The notes below the pieces were generated by a model. That model did not search any database. It had not been told where the DNA came from and saw only the letters and a list, made by a program, of their open reading frames with translations. From contig PXES01000357.1 in the NCBI GenBank assembly GCA_003564655.1, positions 1-15,570 on the forward strand: a stretch of DNA of 15,570 bases. Direction: 5' to 3'. This document shows positions 6,524 through 13,960 of this stretch, one piece after another. This DNA is from Paracoccaceae bacterium (GTDB lineage Bacteria > Pseudomonadota > Alphaproteobacteria > Rhodobacterales > Rhodobacteraceae). Numbering within the stretch: position 1 is the stretch's first letter; each line of letters starts with the position of its first letter. The position numbers and the translations under genes are program-made.

Positions 6524-6551
6524 AATGCCAGACCGGCAATGCCAGACTGGC
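6524..6551. repeat. 14-bp tandem duplication
   Basis: AATGCCAGACCGGC at 6524-6537 is followed directly by AATGCCAGACTGGC at 6538-6551, with one mismatch. It lies just downstream of the usp stop codon in the non-coding part of 6443-6566, which otherwise shows only a 10-bp palindrome (CCTGATCAGG, 6484-6493). No function is evident; probably replication slippage. Confidence 0.6.
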
Positions 6552-6566
6552 CCCGCCCGACTTGCC

Positions 6567-6980
6567 TTACCGCACGACGAAAACCGACACCCTTGCATGG
6601 GCGGCGATATAGCCCCCATGCGAGGAAAAGATGTACTCCATCAGTCCTGGCTGATGGCTGGCCATCACGACCAGATCAGCGCCGATGTCCTCGATCGCAT
6701 CGAGGAGTTTCCGGTCGACCTCGGCCTGAGGGTCGCTCGAGGCGAGATTGAGCGCCTTCGCCGAAATGCCATACTCTTCGGCGATGCGGTCCGCGAACTC
6801 CTGGAGTTTTTCGCCGTATTCAGCCGAAGACCGCGCGATCTCCGACGGCAGTTCGCCCGAGACGCTGACGAAGCAGATTTCCGCCTTGTGGTCGCGCGCC
6901 ATGGAGCAGGCGAGATCGACCGCCTTCACGAGCGCGTCGCGATGCGCGAGATCGACCGGAACCATTATCTTGGAAAACAT
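6567..6980 (-). CDS. Universal stress protein (UspA family), BCCT-associated
   Basis: A 137-residue single Usp domain with the normal opening MFSKIMVPVDL and the C-terminal SVFVVR strand. The nucleotide-loop region reads ASHQPGLMEYIFSSHGG at 107-123. It keeps part of the G-x2-G-x9-G-S ATP-binding pattern, but the usual GS is SS (119-120), so ATP binding is uncertain. It sits 81 bp downstream of the BCCT transporter gene on the same strand, with its own GGAGGT Shine-Dalgarno (plus 6987-6992). The arrangement recalls TeaD, the Usp that modulates the ectoine transporter TeaABC, so it may adjust activity of the adjacent transporter (inference). Confidence 0.88.
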   Translation of the reverse strand: MFSKIMVPVDLAHRDALVKAVDLACSMARDHKAEICFVSVSGELPSEIARSSAEYGEKLQEFADRIAEEYGISAKALNLASSDPQAEVDRKLLDAIEDIGADLVVMASHQPGLMEYIFSSHGGYIAAHARVSVFVVR

Positions 6981-7011
6981 TTTCAGACCTCCGTTGTCGG
7001 CTGCTGCAGGT

Positions 7012-7040
7012 CGGGCGGGTCGGCGTCTGCGCCCCGCCCG
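7012..7040. promoter_or_regulatory. Intercistronic hairpin between the BCCT and usp genes
   Basis: CGGGCGGG at 7012-7019 pairs with CCCGCCCG at 7033-7040, an 8-bp GC stem with a 13-base loop, in the 81-bp gap. No T-tract is present. A processing or stability structure in a shared transcript is plausible. Confidence 0.4.
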
Positions 7041-7061
7041 GCCAGTGATGTTAGCCTGCGG

Positions 7062-8888
7062 TCATTCTGCAGGCTCGGCGACACCGTGCTTCATGCGCCG
7101 GTGGTCGTTGAACAGTGCCTTGGCAAGCGAGACGCACATCAGCACCATGATCACTGTAAAGGGCAGCGCCCCGATGATCATCGCATCCGACAATGCGTCC
7201 ATGCCGCCGCCGCCCGCAATCAGCAGGACCGCGATCACCGAGGTCAGGATCACCCCCCAGATGATGCGATGCCGGATCCCGGTTTCGGCCTGCCCGCCCG
7301 ACATGATCGTGTTCATCACCAGAATGCCACTGTCGGCCGAGGGGACGAGGAAGGTCAGGATCAGCACCACGCACATGGTGGTGATGGCGAAGAGCAGCCC
7401 GCCCTCGAGCATGTGGCCCAGCGTGACGAAGAGCTTGGCCGTGTTGGACGCGCCGATGATGCTGCCATCGGCCACGCCGGCCAGTTCCAGGTCGATCGCC
7501 GAGGCACCGAGGATGGTCATCCAGGCAAAGCAGACCAGCGACGGGGCGATGACCGCACCGGCGACGAATTCGCGGATCGTGCGCCCGCGCGAGATCCGCG
7601 CGAGGAACAGCCCCACGAAGGGCGCGAAGGCGATCCACCAGGCCCAGTAGAAGGTCGTCCACCCAGCCTGCCAGCCGAACTGGCGCCCGTCGGTCCCGGC
7701 GGCGTAGAGTGCGGCCGTCGTCTCGGGCGGCAACCCGGCCAGATGCTCGGGCAGCCCCTCGCGGAAGCCGTCGAGCGAGCCCCAGGCATTGGTCGCGCCG
7801 CCAAAGACTGCGGCCAGATCCTCACCCGCGAGGCCCGCCTCCTGCACGGCCGGCGTCGCGGCGAAGGCATCCATGGATTGCGGCCCGAAGGCACCGAAGC
7901 TGAGTTGGACGAAGTGCACGATGTAATCGACCAGCGCGGCGCCATAGGTGGTCATCGCGAACAGGAACGAGCCGAAGATCGCGAAGGTCAGCAACAGGAT
8001 CACCGACATCACCAGATTGGAGTTCGACAGCCACTTGATGCCGCGCCCGACGCCCGAGACCGCCGAGATGATCGACAGACCCATGATGGTGATCAGCCCG
8101 GCGATCAGCCCGACATTGCCCGGGGCAGGGGCGTCACCGTCCATGTTCATCATCCACTCCATGCCGCTGACCGCATAGATGCCGTCCACGAACTGGCTGA
8201 CCCCGAAGCCGATGGTCACCGACACGCCAAGGATGGTGGCGACCCCCCCGATCACATCGACCACATGCCCCAGCGGGCTGTTGATGTATTTGCCGAAAAG
8301 CGGCGTCAGCGCCGTGCGGATGGTCAGCGGCATGCCGCGTGTATAGGCGTAGTAGCACAGGCTCAGCCCCGTAGCGACATAGATGGCCCAGGCGTGAAAG
8401 CCGTAATGCAGGAAGGTGTAGCGATACCCGGCCTGCAGGCCCTCGACGGTGTTGCCCTCGACATTGCCGGCGACGGTCTCTGGGTTCGACCCCCACAGCC
8501 CCATCGGCTCGGCGGTGGCAAAGACCATCAGCCCGACGCCCAGACCCGCGCCGAACATCATCGCGAACCACGAGAACGTGCTGAACTCCGGTTTCTCGCT
8601 CTCCTCGCCCAGCACCCGCTTGCCGGTTTGCGGGATCAGCGCGATGGCGAAGAGGAAGAAGGCAAAGCCACCGACAGCGAGGATGTAGAAGGTGTTGAAG
8701 CCTTCGAGCAGCGTCCATTTGACCGAGGCGAGCCGCTCGCCGGCCGCCAGGGGCCAGATCAGCGCCCAGAGCACGATGGCGACCATGATGCTCTTGGAAA
8801 TCGTCGCAATGGGGATCGAGTGGCCCTCGTAGAAGCCCTGATCGGCGGTGGGGATCTCGACATCTGTGAATGGTGGTGGAACTGACAT
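7062..8888 (-). CDS. BCCT-family (betaine/choline/carnitine) transporter
   Basis: A 608-residue, twelve-helix secondary transporter. The frame is open further upstream, but the ATG at 8888 (MSVPPPFTD) is preceded by AAAGGAAAA and is the natural start. Seen: the glycine-rich helix MFGAGLGVGLMVFATAEP at 111-128, the aromatic helix HYGFHAWAIY at 161-170, the Trp-rich FYWAWWIAFAPFVGLFLAR at 413-430, and a C-terminal PSADSG at 516-521. The family moves zwitterionic trimethylammonium-type osmolytes (betaine, choline, carnitine, DMSP, ectoine), usually with sodium. The segment of about 75 residues at 330-405 before the Trp motif seems long compared with what I recall for BetP. Together with the following usp it may import the substrate of the adjacent operon at 9101-14965; that link is inference. 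Confidence 0.92.
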   Translation of the reverse strand: MSVPPPFTDVEIPTADQGFYEGHSIPIATISKSIMVAIVLWALIWPLAAGERLASVKWTLLEGFNTFYILAVGGFAFFLFAIALIPQTGKRVLGEESEKPEFSTFSWFAMMFGAGLGVGLMVFATAEPMGLWGSNPETVAGNVEGNTVEGLQAGYRYTFLHYGFHAWAIYVATGLSLCYYAYTRGMPLTIRTALTPLFGKYINSPLGHVVDVIGGVATILGVSVTIGFGVSQFVDGIYAVSGMEWMMNMDGDAPAPGNVGLIAGLITIMGLSIISAVSGVGRGIKWLSNSNLVMSVILLLTFAIFGSFLFAMTTYGAALVDYIVHFVQLSFGAFGPQSMDAFAATPAVQEAGLAGEDLAAVFGGATNAWGSLDGFREGLPEHLAGLPPETTAALYAAGTDGRQFGWQAGWTTFYWAWWIAFAPFVGLFLARISRGRTIREFVAGAVIAPSLVCFAWMTILGASAIDLELAGVADGSIIGASNTAKLFVTLGHMLEGGLLFAITTMCVVLILTFLVPSADSGILVMNTIMSGGQAETGIRHRIIWGVILTSVIAVLLIAGGGGMDALSDAMIIGALPFTVIMVLMCVSLAKALFNDHRRMKHGVAEPAE

Positions 8889-9038
8889 GATTTTCCTTTC
8901 CCTGTGGTTTTCCCCGCATTGGTGCTTCAGGGCGGGCTTTCCGTCGTCACGTGGTTCGATTTCGCTTGTGCTGGGCGGATGCGCTGCAAGGCTTGCGCAA
9001 TAACGGTATTGTGAGAAATCTGCCTTGATGACCAGAAA

Positions 9039-9068
9039 GCGACACTTCAGATGTCGCAAACCGACATC
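9039..9068 (-). promoter_or_regulatory. Two overlapping, mutually exclusive inverted repeats upstream of the BCCT gene
   Basis: GATGTCG (9050-9056) pairs with CGACATC (9062-9068) across 5 bases, and GCGACA (9039-9044) pairs with TGTCGC (9052-9057) across 7 bases. The two share the middle arm, so only one can form. On the minus strand the second hairpin is followed by TTTCT. They lie between the DUF3726 gene (stop 9101) and the BCCT start (8888). This could be a weak terminator/antiterminator for the operon end, an attenuator in the BCCT leader, or a cluster of operator half-sites. The rest of 8889-9100 shows no gene. Confidence 0.4.
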
Positions 9069-9100
9069 GGGCCGGGTTTTTCACCCTCACTGGCGCAATC

Positions 9101-9811
9101 TCAGTCATTGTCGTCCCCCGTTCCGCCCGCGCCTGCCAGCGAGCTTTCCGATGGCGGCACAGTGGCGCGGAGGGCCAGCGCGTCGAGGGCCTGCCAGACC
9201 GCCAGTGGCGTGGCGGGCAGTTCGCGTGCCGGGCCGGGCTGTCCGGTCGCAGACGTGTCGGTGCGCGGGCGCAGGGTGACATCGGTGGCGTCCTGTTCGG
9301 CCAGCGCGCCCATTGCCCCGGCATCGCCCCCGCCGCCATCGGGCTGCAACAGCAGCACCACATCGCCCGCCGTCACCTCGATGGTGGTGCCGCGTAGCCG
9401 TGCGGCCTGCGCGATGAAGGGCAGCAGCAGGACAGGCAGGGCGGCGGTCTCCAGCGTCAGCCCCGCATCGCGCAGCCCTTCGGGCAGGCTGGCGTGATCG
9501 GCGAATGCGGCGCCGCTGCGCAGCGGGCAGAGCGCGCCCCGGCCCGCCCAGCGCCCCGGCTGCGGGTCGGGCGGTTGCAAGGGCTGCATCTGCAGGCAGC
9601 GCAGCACCGGCGCGCAGGCCGCGACGCCCCGCCCCGCCAGCCAGGCCGCTGCGCGCCCGGCCTCTTCGGCATGGCCCCAGTCCAGCCCGGCCCCGCGCGC
9701 CGCACGGGTGCACAGCGCCTCGGTTTCCGACAGCGACAGCACCACCGCGCCGCCCGTGCCCGCCACCGGGGAAGAGCCGCTGCGCGTGGGGTCGCTGGCG
9801 GGCATGATCAT
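9101..9811 (-). CDS. DUF3726-family protein of unknown function
   Basis: 236 residues. The segment SLSETEALCTRAARGAGLDW followed by GHAEEAGRAAAWLA (26-59) and a C-terminal ESSLAGAGGTGDDND (222-236) match what I remember of the DUF3726 family. No catalytic motif, signal peptide or membrane helix is evident; the protein is rich in Ala, Gly and Pro. It is the last gene of the five-gene operon, and its ATG overlaps the preceding stop as ATGA. The conserved part starts around residue 23, so a start a few codons later (second ATG at 9805) is possible. Its job is unknown. The coupling with the 557-residue protein suggests the two act together. Confidence 0.7.
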   Translation of the reverse strand: MIMPASDPTRSGSSPVAGTGGAVVLSLSETEALCTRAARGAGLDWGHAEEAGRAAAWLAGRGVAACAPVLRCLQMQPLQPPDPQPGRWAGRGALCPLRSGAAFADHASLPEGLRDAGLTLETAALPVLLLPFIAQAARLRGTTIEVTAGDVVLLLQPDGGGGDAGAMGALAEQDATDVTLRPRTDTSATGQPGPARELPATPLAVWQALDALALRATVPPSESSLAGAGGTGDDND

Positions 9812-11481
9812 GGCGCCGCCCCCATCTCGTCGGGGTAGGGCGCGCCCTGAAACAGGCTGATGCGCACCCAGCGGTCCGAGCGCGGGTCGAAGCGCGTGGC
9901 GCCGAAAAAGGCGAGCTTGTAGCGCAACAGGTCGATGGGCAGCATCTGGGCGCCGATCAGGTTGTCGCGGATCTCGGCAAAGGGGGGGCGCGCGGCGATC
10001 TGCGCGCGGCGCAGGGCCGGGCGGTGTTCGGGCCGGGCCAGCAGCAGGCGCGCCACCGGCATGTCCTCAGGCAGCCCGTCCAGCGCCTGCCACAGCGCAG
10101 CGGCGCGGCGGCCAGTATCAAGCGGCAATTCCCGCGCCGCCCCCGGCTCGTCAAAGCGTTCACCCAGACGCGGCTCGAGCTTGTCCTGCGAGACATACCA
10201 GAACCGCGCCGATTGCGCCGGGTCGGTATAATCAACCTCAAGCGCCCAGTCGTAATGCGCGCGCAGGATGTCACGCAGCGCGGCCACCGACATCGCCCCG
10301 TCGATGGGGCGCTGCTCACCGGCATCGGTATCCATGCAATCGCCCAGCCCGTCGATCAGCGCGCCATGCGGCTCGAGTATCAGGGCGAGCAGCGCCTCCT
10401 GCCCCTCGAGCGGCAGTTCGGCCTGCCCCCAGCGCCACAGCGCATCCCAGGGCAGCGGGCCGTCCAGATCCCAGCCCGCATTCACATACACGCCGATGCG
10501 GCCAAGCGCGGCGCGCAGGTCGATCAGCCTGGCCTGCTGGATCGGGTGCGCGCTGACCCATTGCAGGGCATTGTCCATCGCCGCCTGCAGCGCGGCGCGA
10601 AACCCGGCCAGTTCCGCTGCTCCGGCCTCCTGCTGCGCGCGCACCCGCGCCAACGCTTCCTCTCGCGCCATCATCCAGTTGTTCAGCAGCACCGGATGGC
10701 GCACCAGAAACGGCGCCATGCCAAGGCCCGTGGAATTGCCCACCCCCAACTCGCGCTTCAGGTCGGGCGCCAGCGGCACGGCGCGGTCGCCGCCCCGCGC
10801 GCGGGCCAGATGCTCGACCAGATCGACAGTGAAGGCGCGGGTCAGCCAGACCGAGAGCATCTCGGCCTGAAACGGGGCGCGCATCTCGGGGCGCGCGGCG
10901 ATGGTGGCGCGGTCGGCGGCGCCGAACTTGCCCGAGCCATAGACCGCCGTGGTGCGCATCAGATAGCCGGTCCCGGACAGCATCGCGGCGTCGGGTTGCG
11001 CGCCTTGGGCCAGCCGCTCCACCACATGCTCGAACAGCCGCACCGAACGGTTGGCGCGGCTCAGGCTCAACTCGCGCGCGCTGATGCGCCCGGCCTCCTG
11101 CAAGGGCACATTGGCGGCCAGCCGGTTAAGGTCTGCCGCGTCGGGCGTGCCGTCGAACAGCGCGAAGGTCGCGTCCCAGGCGGTGGCGATGACCCGGTCC
11201 GAGCGCGCCTCGGGCGGCAGGTCATGGGCGAAGGCGACAAGGCTGTAGGTCCGCGCGGGACCGATGGCGCGGTAGACGGCGCGGCCCACGCCGCGCGCGT
11301 CCACGTCCCAGAGCGGCCGGTCGAAGCGCCAGCCCTCGTCCCGCATCCGCCGCAGAAGCTGGCGCAGGAAGGAAAGCCGCGTGGGGTGGCTGCATCCCAT
11401 CCGCGCCAGCCGCATCACCTCTGCCGGGTCGCGCCGGAAGCGCGCCGCCTCGGGCACGGGGGTGAGCCCCGCGCAGCTCAT
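9808..11481 (-). CDS. Conserved-looking 557-residue protein of unknown function
   Basis: I do not recognise this family. It is a soluble-looking, mainly helical protein of 557 residues without a signal peptide, membrane segment, P-loop, Rossmann glycine motif or cysteine cluster. Distinctive stretches that look conserved are MGCSHPTRLSFLR (28-40), SGTGYLMRTTAVYGSGKFG (169-187), VGNSTGLGMAPFLVRHP (247-263) followed by LLNNWMMARE, RFWYVSQDKLEPR (426-438) and YKLAFFGATRFDPRSDRWVR (521-540). GSGKFG and GNSTGLG are loop-like and could bind a ligand or phosphate (inference). It is joined by 4-bp ATGA overlaps to the M19 gene before it and the DUF3726 gene after it, so all three are translationally coupled. 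It could be a new enzyme of the operon's pathway. Confidence 0.85.
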   Translation of the reverse strand: MSCAGLTPVPEAARFRRDPAEVMRLARMGCSHPTRLSFLRQLLRRMRDEGWRFDRPLWDVDARGVGRAVYRAIGPARTYSLVAFAHDLPPEARSDRVIATAWDATFALFDGTPDAADLNRLAANVPLQEAGRISARELSLSRANRSVRLFEHVVERLAQGAQPDAAMLSGTGYLMRTTAVYGSGKFGAADRATIAARPEMRAPFQAEMLSVWLTRAFTVDLVEHLARARGGDRAVPLAPDLKRELGVGNSTGLGMAPFLVRHPVLLNNWMMAREEALARVRAQQEAGAAELAGFRAALQAAMDNALQWVSAHPIQQARLIDLRAALGRIGVYVNAGWDLDGPLPWDALWRWGQAELPLEGQEALLALILEPHGALIDGLGDCMDTDAGEQRPIDGAMSVAALRDILRAHYDWALEVDYTDPAQSARFWYVSQDKLEPRLGERFDEPGAARELPLDTGRRAAALWQALDGLPEDMPVARLLLARPEHRPALRRAQIAARPPFAEIRDNLIGAQMLPIDLLRYKLAFFGATRFDPRSDRWVRISLFQGAPYPDEMGAAP

Positions 11482-12494
11482 TGTGCCGCCGCCCGAAGTG
11501 CCGCGCCGTCAGGGCCGAAGCTGTCGGCGAAGAAGCGCGCCCAGTTCCCGCCCATGATGGCCGCGACCTCATCCGCGCCCATGCCCACGTCGCGCAGCCC
11601 TGCCGCGATTGTGCCGAAGTCACGATTGTCGGCGAACCACTCGGGCATCGGTGGAAAGCCCGGGTTGTCGGCGCTGCCCTCGCCATAGTCGCGCGCCTTG
11701 GTCCAGCGGCCCGCGCGCATCCAGTCAACCACGCTGTCAGGCTGGTCCTGGCACAGGTCGGTGCCGATGCCGATCTGCGAGACCCCCATCAGATCGGCGG
11801 TCCGCGCCACCATCTCGCAGAAATCGCGCAGCGTGCAATCGCTGCCGCCGCGCAGATGGTGCGGATAGACCGAGAAGCCCAGCATCCCGCCGCTTTCCGC
11901 CAGCGCGCGCAAGACACGGTCGGACTTGTTGCGCCGCGCCGGGTGCCAGTTGGCCGGATTGGCATGGGGGATGGCGATGGGACGGGCGGAATGGGCGATG
12001 GCATCGAGCGTCGAGCGTTCGCCGGAATGGCTCATGTCCACCACCAGCCCGACACGGTTCATTTCCGCCACCACCTCGCGGCCCATGCGGGTCAGGCCGG
12101 TGTCCTCGGCCTCATAGCAGCCCGTGGCCAGCAGCGACTGATTGTTATAGGTCAACTGCATGAAGCGCAGGCCAAGGCGGTGCAGCACTTCGACCAGCCC
12201 GATATCATCCTCGATGCAGGACGGGTTTTGCGCGCCGAAGAAGATCGCGGTGCGCCCGGTCTGGCGGGCAAGGTAAATATCGTCAGCCGTAAAGCCCTGA
12301 ACGATCAGGTCCGGGAAGCGCTCGAACCAGCGGTTCCAGGCTTCGATATTCAGCACCGTCTCGCGGAAATTCTCGTGATAGGTGATTGTCACATGCACCG
12401 CATCGACGCCGCCTGCGCGCATCTGGCGGAAGATCTTTTCCGACCAGTTGGCATATTGCAGCGCGTCGATGCGCGTATGCAAATGGGGGCTCAT
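11478..12494 (-). CDS. Peptidase M19 (membrane/renal dipeptidase-like) with altered metal site
   Basis: 338 residues, TIM-barrel amidohydrolase of the M19 family. Retained from the family: His156 (DMSH), His177 (PHANP), Asp246 (GIGTD) and the C-terminal MGGNWARF. Missing: the N-terminal HxD zinc pair (the region reads RIDALQYANWS at 8-18) and the bridging Glu, which aligns with Gln89 in FGAQNPS. Canonical M19 enzymes hydrolyse L-D dipeptides with two zincs; this one could hold one metal at most at the usual site, so it is probably not an ordinary dipeptidase. From memory it resembles the atypical 'dipeptidase' PA5396 near the Pseudomonas dimethylglycine catabolic genes. Coupled by ATGA overlaps to the aldehyde dehydrogenase before and the 557-residue protein after. 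Confidence 0.88.
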   Translation of the reverse strand: MSPHLHTRIDALQYANWSEKIFRQMRAGGVDAVHVTITYHENFRETVLNIEAWNRWFERFPDLIVQGFTADDIYLARQTGRTAIFFGAQNPSCIEDDIGLVEVLHRLGLRFMQLTYNNQSLLATGCYEAEDTGLTRMGREVVAEMNRVGLVVDMSHSGERSTLDAIAHSARPIAIPHANPANWHPARRNKSDRVLRALAESGGMLGFSVYPHHLRGGSDCTLRDFCEMVARTADLMGVSQIGIGTDLCQDQPDSVVDWMRAGRWTKARDYGEGSADNPGFPPMPEWFADNRDFGTIAAGLRDVGMGADEVAAIMGGNWARFFADSFGPDGAALRAAAQ

Positions 12495-13942
12495 GCGGGC
12501 GCCCCAGAATGGATGTAGGAGGTCTTGACGATGGTGTAGAATTCCTCGGCATAGCGGCCCTGTTCGCGCGGCCCGTAGCTGGAAGCACCGCGCCCGCCGA
12601 AGGGCACATGATAATCCGTGCCCGCGGTCGGCAGATTGACCATGATGCAGCCCGCGCGCGCGTTGCGGCGGAAATGCGTGGCGCGGGCCAGATCGCGGGT
12701 CATGATCCCGGCGGTCAGGCCGAATTCGGTGTCATTGGCGATATGCAGGGCTTCGTCATAGCTGCCAGCCTTGATGACGCAGGTGATGGGCGCGAACATT
12801 TCCTCGCGGTTGATGCGCATGTCGTTGCGGGTGTTCGCAAAGACGGCGGGGGCCATGAAATGACCGTCGGTCGCGCGCTCCATCCGCGCGCCGCCGCACA
12901 GAAGTTCCGCCCCTTCGCGCTTGCCGGTCTCGATATAGTCCAGATTGGCGGCAAGCTGGTCGGCGCTGACCACAGGGCCGATCTGCGTGCCGTCCTCCAG
13001 CGCATGACCTACTTTCAGCGCCTGCGCGCTTGCGACCAGTTTTTCGACAAAGGCATCGTGGATGCGTTCATGCACGATCAACCGGCTGGCGGCCGTGCAT
13101 TTCTGGCCCGTGCTGCCAAAGGCCGCATTGGTGGCATGGGCCACGGCCAGATCGAGGTCGCAATCCTCCATGATGACCATGGGGTTTTTCGACCCCATCT
13201 CCATCTGCAGCTTGGTCATGTTGGGAATGGCAGCAGCCGCGATCCCGCGCCCCACAGGCACCGATCCGGTGAAGCTGATCGCATCGACGCGCGCGCTTTC
13301 CGCAAGCGCCTGCCCGATCTCGCGCCCGGCCCCCATGACCAGATTGAACAGCCCCTTGGGCAGGTCCTGGCGTGCGATGATCTGGGTCAGAGCCACAGCG
13401 CTGGCGGGGGTCTGGTTCGCAGGCTTCCAGATCACGGCATTGCCAAAGGCCAGCGCCGGGGCGATTTTCCAGGCGGGGGTCGCCACCGGGAAATTCCAGG
13501 GCGAGATGATTGCGACAACGCCCACAGGTTCGCGCCGCACGTCGATCTCAATATCGGGGCGCACTGAGTCCGCCGTCTGGCCCAACTGGCGCAGCGCTTC
13601 GGCGGCGAAATAGGTGAAGAACTGGCCCGCGCGATAGACCTCGCCCTTGCCCTCGGCCAGCGGCTTGCCCTCCTCGCGGGCGATGAGGGTGCCGATCTCC
13701 TCGGCCCGCGCCATCATCTCGGTGCCGATGGCCATAAGCACATCATGGCGCTTCTGCGGGCCGGTCGCGCCCCATTCCGCTTGCGCGCGCCGTGCTGCCG
13801 CCAAGGCGGTGGTAAGCTGGGCAGCATCGGCCTGCGCGAAATGGGCGATCACATCGGACAGGTCGGACGGGTTGCGGTTCTCTAACGTGCCCGGCCCGTC
13901 CAGCCAGTCGCCTGCGATGAAATTTCTGGTCTCCAGGTCCAT
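12491..13942 (-). CDS. NAD(P)-dependent aldehyde dehydrogenase (2,5-dioxopentanoate/alpha-ketoglutaric semialdehyde dehydrogenase-like)
   Basis: 483 residues, full-length ALDH. Seen: oxyanion Asn150 in SPWNFP, cofactor Lys173 (WKPAN), general base Glu248 (MEMGSKNP, where most relatives have GGK), nucleophile Cys282 in GQKCTA, and EEMFAP at 380-385. The C-terminal TAGTDYHVPFGG and SSYGPREQGRYAEEFYT (439-470) are as in the YcbD/alpha-ketoglutaric semialdehyde dehydrogenase branch, which oxidises short carboxylated semialdehydes. The exact substrate is not determined; sulfolactaldehyde dehydrogenases are also relatives of semialdehyde dehydrogenases, so a sulfonated aldehyde is an alternative. 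It begins 18 bp after the Ldh2-type gene with an AAGGAA ribosome-binding site, and its stop overlaps the M19 start. Confidence 0.88.
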   Translation of the reverse strand: MDLETRNFIAGDWLDGPGTLENRNPSDLSDVIAHFAQADAAQLTTALAAARRAQAEWGATGPQKRHDVLMAIGTEMMARAEEIGTLIAREEGKPLAEGKGEVYRAGQFFTYFAAEALRQLGQTADSVRPDIEIDVRREPVGVVAIISPWNFPVATPAWKIAPALAFGNAVIWKPANQTPASAVALTQIIARQDLPKGLFNLVMGAGREIGQALAESARVDAISFTGSVPVGRGIAAAAIPNMTKLQMEMGSKNPMVIMEDCDLDLAVAHATNAAFGSTGQKCTAASRLIVHERIHDAFVEKLVASAQALKVGHALEDGTQIGPVVSADQLAANLDYIETGKREGAELLCGGARMERATDGHFMAPAVFANTRNDMRINREEMFAPITCVIKAGSYDEALHIANDTEFGLTAGIMTRDLARATHFRRNARAGCIMVNLPTAGTDYHVPFGGRGASSYGPREQGRYAEEFYTIVKTSYIHSGAPA

Positions 13943-13960
13943 GTCATTCCTTTTCGCCGC

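Noticed and set aside
6525..8885. Long plus-strand open frame (786 codons) opposite the usp and BCCT genes
   Set aside because: It shows the same antisense composition signature, and both minus-strand genes have clear family motifs and ribosome-binding sites.
8889..9059. N-terminal extension of the BCCT frame to 9059
   Set aside because: The added residues have no BCCT similarity, no ribosome-binding site precedes that ATG, and an AAAGGAAAA site sits directly before the ATG at 8888.
9025..9838. Several plus-strand open frames opposite the DUF3726 gene
   Set aside because: All are Arg/Ala/Pro-rich shadows without ribosome-binding sites, and the minus frame has family-like motifs at both ends.
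10024..11688. Plus-strand open frame (554 codons) opposite the 557-residue unknown protein
   Set aside because: Because the minus-strand gene is itself unassigned I considered both strands. The minus frame fits the ATGA-overlap chain with its neighbours and has normal amino-acid composition; the plus frame is Arg/Gln/His-rich and runs into the M19 gene.
12386..13567. Plus-strand open frame (393 codons) opposite the aldehyde dehydrogenase
   Set aside because: The minus strand encodes a complete ALDH with all catalytic residues; the plus frame is its shadow.
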